A DNA stretch of 64,000 nt from assembly GCA_031771865.1 (NCBI GenBank), contig JASISA010000001.1:1550001-1614000 (forward strand), read 5' to 3'. The translations under genes and the position numbers were made by a program. Below are positions 30,964-41,533 of this stretch, one piece after another (positions within the stretch are counted from its first letter, which is position 1; each line of letters begins with the position of its first letter). The notes under the pieces are model-generated. The model had not been told where the DNA came from and did not search any database. It saw nothing but the letters and a program-made list of their open reading frames with translations. The DNA is from Nothophaeocryptopus gaeumannii (lineage: Eukaryota > Ascomycota > Dothideomycetes > Mycosphaerellales > Mycosphaerellaceae).

Positions 30964-33661
30964 TCCCCTCCGTCGAGGTCCAATTTTATCTGTGTTCAGG
31001 GCTCACTGTTCACTTGCTGCGTCTCCTTTCAAGGGTCAGAATCGTAGCTGGAGGGGACGCTTGAAAATCGAAAGCTTTTTTCAGGCGCAGGCGTGTGCAC
31101 GAGGTGACAGGCGGATGTCAGTGGAAATTTTGGGCACCTGTACGGCCTTTGTTGTGTTAGACACGATGAATTTGATCCAGATGGCACCTTGAGCGGCGAG
31201 AAGGCCAGGAGGTGTTTCTTGCCGATGGCTTTTAGATCTGGTCTTCTTCAAGTGGTCTTACGTTCGTCCGGTGTACGGTGAGAAGGGCGGAGGCGTCTCC
31301 GAGGACGTCTGCTGTCAATTAACCAGGGTACTCTGATCAGTGGTTCGCTTTCACAGATAGACATCTGAGTGCTGTGGCTGTCTTCTTCAGGAAACAATGA
31401 GGAACATTCATTGACCGAGGCATCTGAATAGCGGTGAATGATCACCCGCCGTTCATGCCTCGCGGTGCTGGTGTGTTGCCTACCGTTGGTAACTAGTTCG
31501 GCAATCGCTACCGGACTTCATCTCGGGAAGAAGCCTGTCATCCATACCGCTGCGGCGCTGATTAGGGTATAGCGCACGGCTGTGGCTCCTCACTTTGTTT
31601 CTCACCTCGTGTTATACGAGAATAAGGAGATAGTGCGTGCGGCCTCTGGTGGAAGCAGCGGACCGTGGACTGGCATGCTGAAAATTCGAAGTGAGAGCTC
31701 GCTCGGCTTCACAACAGCACCCAAACGAGGAAGTGGCGAGAGATTGCTCGCCACTTTCTGTCAGCTCCCTTGAGAATCCAGTCGCGAGTGCTAGTCGAGA
31801 GTTAGATTAGAGTGAGAAGTGATGTTTATGTAGACCTGTTCGCTAGCCACAGCCCCTGCATCCGCTATTACTGGGACCGAGATCGATAGATGAAGCACAG
31901 TCACACTGTGGGAGACGACGGGCACGCATCTGCTGCTTCGGAAGCAGCATCTCAAATCGCAGCCACGGTTTGTGATCTGCAGATTGCCTGGTGTGGCTTG
32001 CGTGGCTCGTTGTTCCGTTGAATAGCGATGACATCTCCCATATATCAGCTGTGTTGCAGAGTGTTCTCGAACCTACCGTAGACACAATCTCGAGCCTCGT
32101 CATACTTGCGAGATTTGAGGCTGCAGTCCTCGTCCAGCTGAGAAAAAACAACGGTGTACAGTCCAGCAGTCATTGCGGAGCATTCGGGTGTAGGGAACAT
32201 GTGAAGGTTCAAGCTCGAACAGTATTTCGTCGCTTACTTGCACTTTGTGGCGGTCGTAGGGCCTGTTCGGCTTGCGTTCGCTCTGCCGGCCTCAACAATG
32301 GCCGCACATACAACCGAGCTGCTGTGTGTAGCTGTGAAGAAAAGTCAATGGCTAGTAGGGTGCGGTATCTTGTTGCTTTCTTGAGTCTAGAGTTATTCAC
32401 TTACCAAAGTCTAAATTTCGTTCCTTCTATCCGTTAAGCCACAATCCTTCACTAGCCTTAGAGATGTGGCTGTGTCGCTCAACGACGGAGCTGTGGCTGG
32501 GCGTTTGAGTTTCGACAAGACGCGCCAGTTCCAGACTTCCAGGCTCACTCCTTCCCCAGAACAGAGTCGGTATCTCGCCACCACGTTGCGAGCTACATCA
32601 TGTTGGACAGCTGCGTTTCTTCTGCAAGGCTGATTGGAGATCCTAGATTGCCACGAGATTACGACCACCGGCAGCGCAGGAATTAGACGAGGGCCAGCAC
32701 CTGTGATCGAGTCCTTTTGCTATGGTACTTCGGAACAGTGAGCATCCGGGGCTACCTCATAGGCTCCTGCCCAAGAGAAGACCTCTTGCTCCTCCCAGCG
32801 AAGTTGAATTCGAGTCGTCTTCGGCGTCTCTGCGGCGGGAATCGCGTGCGAACAGCGATCGCCTGGCTGTGAAGCACGTAACGACGGGGATTCGCTTCGT
32901 TCGCTCGTTCTCGACGGCCTTGTCTCCAGAGACATGGAAACTTCGCACGTCAAGCAGAACAACACAGTATGGAAAGCAGCCGAGAGGTCAGAAGAAGCCA
33001 GGCACCATGCAGGAACCGATCATTAGAGGCGTGGTGAGCTACCAACTTCTACACCTTGAGACCAACTTTTGCAGATCGCTCTGCTTTGGACAATCCCGAT
33101 ACTCAAAGGTGGCAAGGTATGCGCCACTTCTCTGCTGTCTGCGCCACAAGTGAATTAGTCCTCCTCCTATTTCATTGCGCCATCCGACCAATTGAATACG
33201 GTTGCGGCTGCTTAATCTGATGTACTGTCGGCAAAGAAGCAGCCAGCAAGCCTTATGGCTCTCGTTCTGCATGACGGAAACGCCGAAACGACCCTGTGCA
33301 CGGAGACTACTCCAAGATCGACCGAACTTCTTCACCTGATGAACGGGTATCAAGGAGACTGCTTGTACACGACGCTGCTGTCATGCTCAGCCATAGGTAT
33401 TAGACATGGCAACCGTTCTTCAGGCAGAAAGCGTTCGTCCTCGAGCAGTCTGAGATTGCCCTTATTGCTAACAACACACACCCACCTTCTTAAACGAGCC
33501 TAAGGCATGATCGTTATTATCAGAAGGATCCTGTAACATTTATACCCGGTCGACTCGCGCGACACGTTGACTGCTGTGCTCTTGCATAGCAGGAGGAAAC
33601 GACAGACGATTCTAAGGAGTGTATTGGCTACGCCCATGGTTGTTCAACACCGATCACATTC
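30964..33661. other. 2.7-kb gene-poor region right of the MITE
   Basis: Only short overlapping frames without recognisable domains were found. The last few hundred bases are the probable promoter and leader of the epoxide-hydrolase homologue. No further repeat was identified by eye. Confidence 0.4.
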
Positions 33662-35375
33662 ATGGCCTCGAGTGCTTCTAGCAGCGGTCGATCCCCGGCT
33701 GGAGCAAATGTCGTCCTCCCCTATCGAATGCACGTTTCACAGAGATATCTGGACCTTACGAGACAGAAACTGAATCTTACCCGACTTCCGAGAGAACCAG
33801 AGACGCGGCAACCTGCGAGATGGAATCAATTTGGTGTGTCAAAACCGCAATTGGAGCCTTTAGTCGATCACTGGATGGAGGAATACAGTTGGAGGTCCCA
33901 GGAAGTGAGTGTTGTTCCCGTGCGAACACCATCTAACATTCTAACAACCAGCAGGCTCACTTCAACGATAATTTACCTCAATACAGGGTGGTTGTCCAAG
34001 GAACACGACTTCATTTTGTGCACAAGCGTTCCATGGCGCCCAATGCGATACCCCTGATCTTCGCTCATGGATGGCCGGAGAGCTTCATATCTATATCGAA
34101 CATGATAGATTCGCTCACGAGCCCGTTTTCGACATCTCCACGAAGAGACGATAATGTACCCAGCTTTCACGTTGTTGTTCCAAGCATACCAGGCTTCGGA
34201 TTCAGCGATCAGGTGGCCGAGGAGGGGAACAACATTGCTTCGACCGCTGAGCTGTTCGATGCGCTGATGAAGTGTCTCGGCTACAATCGGTATATTGTTA
34301 CGGGTTCTGGCTGGTAAGTCCCTCCCTCACAATGTGTTATTGAGGTTTGATCGTGCGTGCGACAGAAGACTTGTGCATTCAACCGTCTGAAAGAACACGC
34401 ATTCTTACTGACCGCGGACAGGGGCTTCAAGATCGCGCGGTTAATGGCGCTTACCCACGCAGAAAGTTGCGTGGCTATCCACACTGCCAACCCAGAAGTG
34501 CCTGAGCCAAGGTTTGTGCATTCATCCCGTGTACATGGACCACGTGAGATAATCTCACTAACCAATCTCTCCGGCAGCTCGAACTTTGGCTACTCACCTC
34601 AGCCGTACTCCGTGCCTGCGTCTCCAGTTGGAACTCCAGGGGTCGGATACTCACCGCCTATAACTCCTGGAGTCCACCAGTCAGCCGGAGAACGTCCTCA
34701 GACCATTTCATATGCCCTATGCGACTCACCAACGGGTCTTCTAGCATACGTGGTAGATGCGATTCGACCTGAATTGCAACGAAATCGAAGTCCAAACGTG
34801 CCTGCGAGTCGAAGAAGTCCGACGAACGAGCAAAACCCATGGACTCCTACAGCTTTAATCAACTGGGCAATGCTGTAAGTCACGCTTAGTCTCTATCGAG
34901 ACGTATCGTCGTTCTGCCATGGCCTCCTAAAAATTGCAAACGTCGCAGCATATTCGGCGGTCAGAAAGCCGGCGGCAGGCAGCAGGGTGTCGAGGAAAGA
35001 AACGGCATTCGAGAAGACAGCAAACAAGATTTCATTCACTGACGAGCGCTCAGATATTGGCTGCCCGGCCCCGAAGTTGCTTTACGATGGCTTATGAATT
35101 CTGCACCGATGATACCCAACCTTTGGATGACTTATAGTAATGTGCCGCTTGCGATCTCGCATTTCTCTGAGCAGGGCTCACCACACCAAGCGCCAGTCTG
35201 GGCGGAAGGGTACCACCGAATCGCGATGGTACAGAGAAGAGCTGGCGCAGTCCGCTTTCCTGCGTGGGAGCGGGCAGCGGATATGGTTGTGGACATTCGA
35301 CACTTGGCTGCGCTGGTCGGGCCCATGTTTTTTGGGTCCTTCGTAGGCTCCTCGCCAGGAGCCACGTCGCACTAA
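33662..35375 (+). CDS. EHN-type epoxide-hydrolase homologue lacking catalytic Asp and His
   Basis: Predicted 458 residues in four exons: 33662-33904, 33955-34313, 34422-34874 and 35054-35375. All introns are GT-AG (50, 108 and 179 nt), and phases join cleanly (TG+G for Trp201, CT+A for the last). The N-terminal EHN segment reads HVSQRYLDLTRQKL; the alpha/beta-hydrolase core has the oxyanion motif HGWPESF and VVVPSIPGFGFS. The nucleophile elbow, normally GGDWG, reads TGSGWG, so the Asp is missing. The C-terminal GGHF motif that supplies the His reads AVRFPAWE. A Pro/Ser-rich insertion (SSNFGYSPQPYS...) sits in the lid. It is thus a probable pseudoenzyme of the microsomal/juvenile-hormone epoxide-hydrolase family; its role is unknown. 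Confidence 0.82.
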
Positions 35376-36361
35376 GTCACAGTGCTACTCGGCGAAGACT
35401 GTGTCGTACATATGAACGAATGATCAAGGACGATTCACCACCAACAACAAGTCTCACAAAGTAGAGGGCCCAGCAGCTCTCTTGCGCTGCAATACCCCCT
35501 CAGCTGGCTCGTCGTACCTCAGAAATTCCCGCAGCACAGACTCGGCTCAATCAGGAGCACTCGCCTCCCAGTCATGCGTGAAACACGTCCCTCAAGTCTC
35601 TCGTGTCCTGCATGTTCAATACACCGTCGGTCTTCCATGTAGGCAAACGGCTCGGCGTCCCCTTCCAATACCATTCTCTCGCTAATATTTCGAACTTTGT
35701 GAAGCCTTCGACGACATCCGGGCCAGCTGCTATGCCGTCTGACTGGCATCCCGACATTTGAAATCTCATACCGCTCCTTAAGAGCAAAACGGCAATGCCT
35801 TCTGAACTGGGCTTTCCGGAAGACGTGACGTTCGGGGAGTCCGCAGATATAGATCTCAGCCCTGTGCGTCTGGGCGCATTCACCTTGAGCCGCACTCAAA
35901 GTCTATCAGGAAGGTCTAGATCGTGGATGCTTGGCGGACGGCATGTGAATAATAATTCTCCGAAGGCCTCTGCCCCGTGCGCCTCGAGGGCTGCCTGTGG
36001 CTGTGGCTGGTGCAAGCCAAGACGTCACAAGAAAATCGCGCATGTGCATGCTGGAGAGACTTTTGTGTGCCAATCTCAACTTTCTCCATACACCACCACA
36101 CGCGAGAGAGCGTCAGCACCATAGCCCGCGAACCTACTGAGCTTAGAGAGCTCCACAGATCACCGTCGTAGACGAAGTTTGCCAACGCAAACAGCAAAAG
36201 AGCACGAGACCAGCCTCCGACCTTTAGGCAATCGCGCCTGACCCGAATTTCAAGCTGGCAACCACATCGCTCAAGAGTACGACAAGCACTTGTTAAGACA
36301 GACTATCTTCACGAGAAGGGTCTGCTTGGTTCCGCCACCTGTGCACACCCAACTCCCGTCT
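35376..36361. other. Intergenic region upstream of the AdoMet decarboxylase leader
   Basis: About 1 kb. Short frames occur on both strands (for example 35519-35899 minus), but none resembles a protein. It is probably the promoter of the decarboxylase gene. Confidence 0.4.
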
Positions 36362-36409
36362 ATGCGTCCAGAAGACCTTCTACGTTGCCTCTGCAAGCCG
36401 AAGAAGTAA
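36362..36409 (+). promoter_or_regulatory. Upstream ORF in the AdoMet decarboxylase leader
   Basis: A 15-codon uORF (MRPEDLLRCLCKPKK, stop TAA at 36407-36409). It is the only ATG between 36362 and the main start at 36914. Mammalian and plant AdoMetDC mRNAs are controlled by polyamine-responsive uORFs; the peptide here is different, so control by it is an inference that also depends on the transcript starting upstream of 36362. Confidence 0.4.
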
Positions 36410-36913
36410 GATAAGACCAGGCAACCCCTTCAAGACAGTGACAGATCTGACACAAACTTGGCAAAGGCCCAGATAACACGACCTACTTGAAGGACGAAGA
36501 CACACTGCAACAACAACACCACCAACCCACGAACCGCCACCCGACCATCTGCCACCCGATACTTCCGCCGGGTATCGGAGACACCATCGTCGCCTCTCCA
36601 GCGTAGTCGGCAACATTCCGCGACGCAAGAGCTCTTTTATTCCCCTCTCCGCGAGACCTCCATAACGTCGGCCAGGGTCGCCATACCCATTCAAAACCGC
36701 TTGCTGCTGGCGTAAGCCAGCCTCCAGATCTAAAAAGAAGAAGTGGGCCTTCTCTTCTCAGACGAACGTGAGTCGGTTCGCCTGGGCAGCAGATAGTGCT
36801 ATCACTTGCTCAGACAGCAGCTTCAAGCTAGCAAGAGGCGTCAATAGGCCAAGCAAATACCGACCAAGGGAAACGCCACCTAGGAGCAATATCCGCAAAG
36901 GCATTGATTGGAG
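36410..36913 (+). promoter_or_regulatory. Long ATG-free 5' leader, probably with a leader intron
   Basis: I read every base from 36365 to 36913 and found no ATG on the plus strand, although about eight would be expected by chance. The stretch is CA-rich (for example CAACAACAACACCACCAACC near 36509). A donor-like GTGAGT at 36768-36773 and acceptor-like CAG sites near 36813-36820 suggest a leader intron. This fits a long transcribed 5' UTR of the decarboxylase gene. Confidence 0.5.
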
Positions 36914-38473
36914 ATGGTCAACACAGACATTCCACCAAACTACACCAACTCGCCATCTTCTCTAAGTGGTACACCACATTGGACGATCAATCGAGACATT
37001 ACTGCTCTCGATCTTGACTCCAGCAATGCATTTGAAGGACCAGAAAAGCTCCTAGAAGTATGGTTTACACCATCGGACAAGGCGCTTCCTGCGTCGGCTG
37101 GTCCGACAGGTCTGAAGGAGGTCTCGCAGGAAGTTTGGAAGGAGATGTTGGATTTGGTAAATTGCAAGGTTCTCTCGGTCATTGAGTCCAGCAATGTAGA
37201 TGCATACCTTTTATCGGAGTCGAGCATGTTCATCTTCCCGCACAAGCTTGTGCTGAAGACCTGCGGTACCACCACGTTGCTTCGCGGCTTGCCGCGCATC
37301 TTGGAGATTGCGGCATTAGAGGCAGGCTTTCCACATATCAAGGCCAGTCTTCCAGAGGGCACCATGGCTGCGGCGACTCCGCACCGCGTGTTCTACAGCC
37401 GCAAGAACTTCCTCTTCCCGAATCAGCAGAAGGGGCCACACCGCAGCTGGCGCGACGAAGTTCGCTACCTCGACAAGATGTTTTTGGGTGGTAGTGCCTA
37501 CATGATCGGCAAGATGAATGGAGACCATTGGTACCTATACATTACTGGGCCGAACGCTGAGTTGACTCCTCCAGCTACTCCGGAGAATGAGTCGTTCCAG
37601 ACTCCGACCTGCCAGATCGTCTTGCCAGAAGGTTCCAACGGTACACCGGACAATGAGCCTGAGGACGAGACTCTGGAGATTCTCATGACTGACCTTGAGC
37701 AACCCAATGCCAAACAGTTCTACCTTGAAGAGGCCAGTAGCATTGCTCACGACAACGCTCGCAAGGCCCATCTGGCTCGCAAAGACGCGATTGCTCATCT
37801 CGGCGTGATTCAAGAGGCGAATGGGTCGGATCCTAGCATATCCGGAAACACTTTAGTCAATGGGAACGATGATGCCAGCTTTGATGTCTTCGCTCAGACG
37901 TCCAGAGAGAACGCGGAACTTGGCTCTGACTCTTACGACGAGCCCCTGACCTTTGGCGAAAAGCTAAGTACCGAAGGTCATGCTCTTGGCACCGTCGTCA
38001 CTGAGAATTGCGGTCTCGCAGACGTCTATCCAAGTTCCAAGTGGCCCGACGCTCGCATCGACTCCTACCTCTTCACGCCATGCGGCTATTCCGCCAACGG
38101 CGTCGTTCATATGCCAGGTGATGCTGAGTCGACGCACTACTGGACCGTTCACGTCACTCCTGAGCCGCACTGCTCCTACGCCAGCTTCGAGACCAATGTT
38201 CCCACTCGCCACACTGGTCGTCAGACCGTCGATGTGGTTCAGCAGGTTGTTGGGATCTTCAAGCCTGGCCGATTCAGTGTTACGCTGTTCGAGGCTAAAG
38301 ATGACCAGGACGATGGCTACGCCAAGAAAGACAAGCGTATGGACTACATCAACGGGTACCGTCGTGTCGATCGTATTGTGCACGACCTCGACGGTTACGA
38401 ATTGGTGTTCAGGTACTTTGAGCGTGACGACTGGAAGGGCGGTGCTCCGCGATTGGGTGAGCGGAGCCCGTAG
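36914..38473 (+). CDS. SPE2: S-adenosylmethionine decarboxylase proenzyme
   Basis: Makes decarboxylated AdoMet, the aminopropyl donor for spermidine and spermine, in the cytosol. It is a single-exon 519-residue proenzyme. The self-processing site is LLSESSMF: cleavage before Ser103 would generate the pyruvoyl group. KLVLKTCGTTTLLRG follows with the catalytic Cys, and the FEGPEKLLEVWF start and the FSVTLFEAK C-terminal motif are present. It is longer than the roughly 400-residue yeast enzyme because of an acidic insertion at about 215-345, typical of filamentous fungi. I use the ATG at 36914 (MVNTDIPPNY). A long ATG-free leader with one uORF precedes it. Confidence 0.95.
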   Translation: MVNTDIPPNYTNSPSSLSGTPHWTINRDITALDLDSSNAFEGPEKLLEVWFTPSDKALPASAGPTGLKEVSQEVWKEMLDLVNCKVLSVIESSNVDAYLLSESSMFIFPHKLVLKTCGTTTLLRGLPRILEIAALEAGFPHIKASLPEGTMAAATPHRVFYSRKNFLFPNQQKGPHRSWRDEVRYLDKMFLGGSAYMIGKMNGDHWYLYITGPNAELTPPATPENESFQTPTCQIVLPEGSNGTPDNEPEDETLEILMTDLEQPNAKQFYLEEASSIAHDNARKAHLARKDAIAHLGVIQEANGSDPSISGNTLVNGNDDASFDVFAQTSRENAELGSDSYDEPLTFGEKLSTEGHALGTVVTENCGLADVYPSSKWPDARIDSYLFTPCGYSANGVVHMPGDAESTHYWTVHVTPEPHCSYASFETNVPTRHTGRQTVDVVQQVVGIFKPGRFSVTLFEAKDDQDDGYAKKDKRMDYINGYRRVDRIVHDLDGYELVFRYFERDDWKGGAPRLGERSP

Positions 38474-38681
38474 GTGCACTGAGACGGACGGGAGAATGGA
38501 GGGAAAACAGATTGCCAGGCGGGGTGGTTTTCGGTGTTTCCTTGGCTCGAGGAGTCTCTCTATTATGGAGTTCATGATATTCTTTAGTTCTGACTGCTTC
38601 ACGGCCTTGGTGATGATGGGGTTCAATTGCTTCCTATGTAATTCATTCGCTGCAGTTTTCCTTTCCCACCACTCTCCTGAT

Positions 38682-39077
38682 CTAAAATTTCGGCTTGGCA
38701 TTTCTCAACCTCACCTTTCGCCTAGTCTCGCCTTCATCATCCGCGTTCTCCACCCAGACAGAATCGCAATCCGTTGACTTATCGAGCCCAGCAAAGATCT
38801 CTCTGACTTCCTTACAGTGGGTTGCGGCTGGCTTTAGGCGTGGCTGCACGACAGCGCTGGTGCCTCTGGCCAATTGACCATCGTAGACCTTTGAACCTGT
38901 GGGACCGAAGAGAGGCTCTACATGTCTCTTACAGTGGATTGAGAGAGGTGCGGAGGTGGGCTTGGGTCGAGATTTGGACCTGATGGGGAGGTCTAGGGTA
39001 TGCAGATCTTCGTGAGAGGGTGGAGAGCTCAGGGCTTCGCCTTCGTGGTTGTGGAAGGGTGGGTGGAAGGGAGACAT
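38682..39077 (-). CDS. Hypothetical 131-residue protein
   Basis: Single-exon frame convergent with the AdoMet decarboxylase gene. The N-terminal half is Pro/Ser/His-rich; the second half looks ordered (HCKRHVEPLFGPTGSKVYDG, EVREIFAGLDKST) and ends in a basic tail. There is no signal peptide or membrane helix. I do not recognise the family. Support is composition and position only. Confidence 0.45.
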   Translation of the reverse strand: MSPFHPPFHNHEGEALSSPPSHEDLHTLDLPIRSKSRPKPTSAPLSIHCKRHVEPLFGPTGSKVYDGQLARGTSAVVQPRLKPAATHCKEVREIFAGLDKSTDCDSVWVENADDEGETRRKVRLRNAKPKF

Positions 39078-39415
39078 TGTTGGTCTTGTGAGGTGTTGTG
39101 GCGCGAGGTTGGATCTGAATCTGCATATGGATCTCTGTGATTTGTGTGCGGGTGATTGATTGCTGTAGATCGATGGCGGATGTTGAAGTGGAGCACGTTT
39201 TGTGTGGGCGATTTGGATCGGGGATGAAGTCGTGAATGTTGATAGGTCATATTCATCGCCTCCACCGACGATGGCTCCTGATCATAATCGTCTTCTCTAT
39301 CACAATCTTAATGCAGTCACCTTGACTGCGGCGAAGTCATCATGTTCTCCTTCTGCTGGCTCTTGCCTTGCCTCTGCTTCCATCATCTTCGAACGACCCT
39401 CGCTCAGACCTCGCA

Positions 39416-39694
39416 ATGCGCGCCACCATTTGCGGACTGAGCTCTCTGTCCCAGTCTAGAACAGCACTGCTACGACTTCACATCCACCTCTTTGCAATCT
39501 CCCAAATTGACCCTCTATACCTGTTCCGCTTCGCCTCCAACATCATCTTCATCGTTCCGTACTTCCTCGTCATCGCCACACTGACGGGATTACTGATCAA
39601 ATCCGTTCGTCGGAGCCTGAAGCCGCGGGAAGTGGTCTTTGGATTCGTGGTAGCGACCATTTCTTTGACTTTTGTGTCGCTTGGGCGGGATTGA
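39416..39694 (+). CDS. Small predicted membrane protein
   Basis: 92 residues from the ATG at 39416 with two hydrophobic helices: FASNIIFIVPYFLVIATLTG followed by a basic loop (KSVRRSLKPRE) and VVFGFVVATISLTFVSLG. The positive-inside loop supports a real two-helix hairpin. I do not recognise the family. It might be one part of a split gene with the next membrane frame at 39917, but no convincing splice joins them. Confidence 0.4.
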   Translation: MRATICGLSSLSQSRTALLRLHIHLFAISQIDPLYLFRFASNIIFIVPYFLVIATLTGLLIKSVRRSLKPREVVFGFVVATISLTFVSLGRD

Positions 39695-39916
39695 CTCGAG
39701 GCGTGGAAGGCGACAAGTTCGTTTGGGTGATATTGTTGGCGGAGGCTTGTGGCCTGTTGGGGAGTCTGTTCGAGGGGTGAAGTTCGAGAGCGGCGAGAGG
39801 CGTGAGAGATGAGCCTGCTGGAAGTCTTCACTGAGAGTGTCTTTCGACTGCGGAAGGACTTTAGCGGCCATGGAGTCACAAAACTAAAGACTCCGCGAGC
39901 GGAAGTCGCGAGCCAG

Positions 39917-40270
39917 ATGGCAATGCCATATCAAATGTACTGCCACCACCACCTTGCCCACCAACTAGCCCAAATCATCCTCGAAACCCTCCTACACGCC
40001 TTCACGATCCTCGCCGCGTCGCGATTCACAATCGTGCTACACAACCTCGAACAGCATCCGCTGGACGAAGACTACCTGCGCTTCATCGAGCCAGCGGTAG
40101 GCTACTCAGCGACGTCGGTCCTGTTGGCGTTCATCGTGGTGGTTATATTCTCGTCTTCGGAAGCCACGTTCGCGATGCGCGTGTTTGGCGCTTCATTGAT
40201 GGGATACGCGCTCGGGTTACTGGCGCTGAGGCAAGACATTTGGTGGAACGATGGAGAGGAGGAAGACTGA
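39917..40270 (+). CDS. Small predicted membrane protein
   Basis: 117 residues from the ATG at 39917 (MAMPYQMYCHHH); an in-frame upstream start at 39809 is possible but less protein-like. Three hydrophobic segments are seen: IILETLLHAFTILAA, SVLLAFIVVVIFSSS and VFGASLMGYALGLLAL, ending in an acidic tail (WWNDGEEED). The family is not recognised; it is probably an integral membrane protein. Confidence 0.5.
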   Translation: MAMPYQMYCHHHLAHQLAQIILETLLHAFTILAASRFTIVLHNLEQHPLDEDYLRFIEPAVGYSATSVLLAFIVVVIFSSSEATFAMRVFGASLMGYALGLLALRQDIWWNDGEEED

Positions 40271-41215
40271 GGCCTCGGTCGATCGATGAGCACCTAGTAA
40301 TGATCAGTAGTACCTGATTAGTGAGTCGATAAAGGATTGTGAATCGAAGCAAAACGAACTCCAACCTAATCCACTCCATCTAAATCGAAACAAAAGTGCA
40401 AAAAGGTTCACCACATCATGCATGCTTAATTCGCACGACTTACAGAATGTGGCTACGTCCTTACTTGACTGGGTTCGTGGTCTCTCATCACATTATACAG
40501 ACCCATCAGGGGCCAATGAAGCATTCTCTTAGGTTGATTAACCTTCATTGGTCCTTACCGAAAGCTATAGGCTCGAATCCATGACCTTTGTGTGGTTTGC
40601 ATGTGAGCGCTTTACCGGCCGAGCCAACACTGTACTTTCTGTGAAGAGGTGCAGGTTGCATCAAGATTGGTGGAAGGGGGAAACTGCAAAATGATCAAAT
40701 AGTTTACCTTGCTTTGGCGGGGTAGGGCACGCAGGAATCAGGCATGAGAATGCTCGTGAGGTCTGTAGGTCGGGTTTTAGTGAGATAGGTAGGTGTTGAG
40801 GAAGGGAGAAGTGGTACCTTATATATTCTCCTCATCGCCATATCGCTGCGGGTATCATCGTCTGATACGGATGCCGCCCAACTTACTACTCATACTGAAT
40901 CCAAATCTACAGGTTAGTCGAAGCAAGTTCCACAGGCTTGCTGGAGTCTGGACAAGAACCTGAAGGTTGAAGATGAGGTGGTTTCAATAGCTACCTTGGA
41001 TAGCCTTCACATGCTCATGCTTTGGTGCGTACCCTCTGATTTCGCACGGCCTGCTCCTTCTGCTCCTCGCGCATTGTGTCCACTTCTATTGCTCTCCCTT
41101 GTAGGCACTCAATGTCCCCTTCGCTGTGATGGTATAAACCTCCCATCTTTGCTCCATAACGCCGTAGCTCGTGCACTGTACATCTTGGATAGCCCCTTCG
41201 CTTCCATCCTTCCTT
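40271..41215. other. Intergenic region with a hairpin and a tRNA-like remnant
   Basis: Between the membrane protein and the small complex I subunit gene. It contains a hairpin with 9-bp arms CCAATGAAG (40513-40521) and CTTCATTGG (40543-40551), and a minus-strand tRNA-like stretch at about 40567-40627. No protein gene is seen. Confidence 0.45.
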
Positions 41216-41533
41216 CTAATGATGCTCTTCTCCGTGCCCATCGCCGTGGCCGTGTGATGATGTAAGGAACATTTGTTCGTATACGAGGTAGCCTGCGAAT
41301 GCTACGCTCGCGATTCCGAGACCTGGGAAAGAGCCCTTGAAGCGATTCCACCTTGTGAACGGTCCAGTGTATCTCCAAGCCTCACTATCACTCGTTAGTC
41401 CTCCACTGCTTCTAGATGCCCCAGCGCGCCAGGGCTAAACGTACGCTCGTGCCCATGGGTCATTCTTCGGTTGGCCGGCTGCCGCGGCGAACTTTTGAGG
41501 ATTGAAGCCGGTGAGATCGGGTTTGGGAGCCAT
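41216..41533 (-). CDS. NADH:ubiquinone oxidoreductase B12 subunit (NDUFB3-type)
   Basis: Predicted 85-residue accessory subunit of mitochondrial complex I, easily missed because it is short and split. Exons are 41445-41533 and 41216-41384; the 60-nt intron (donor GTACGT, GACTAACG branch site, acceptor ATAG) joins GC to T. The junction rebuilds DPWARA-EAWRYTGPFTRW, the hallmark of fungal B12 subunits. A membrane helix follows (FPGLGIASVAFAGYLVYE), and the tail is His-rich (SSHGHGDGHGEEHH). Length and topology match the family: a single-pass inner-membrane protein with the N-terminus in the matrix. It is divergent from the CAF1 gene. Confidence 0.88.

Noticed and set aside
37980..38777. 265-codon plus-strand and 245-codon minus-strand frames at the end of SPE2
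   Set aside because: Both overlap the C-terminal coding region of S-adenosylmethionine decarboxylase in other frames.
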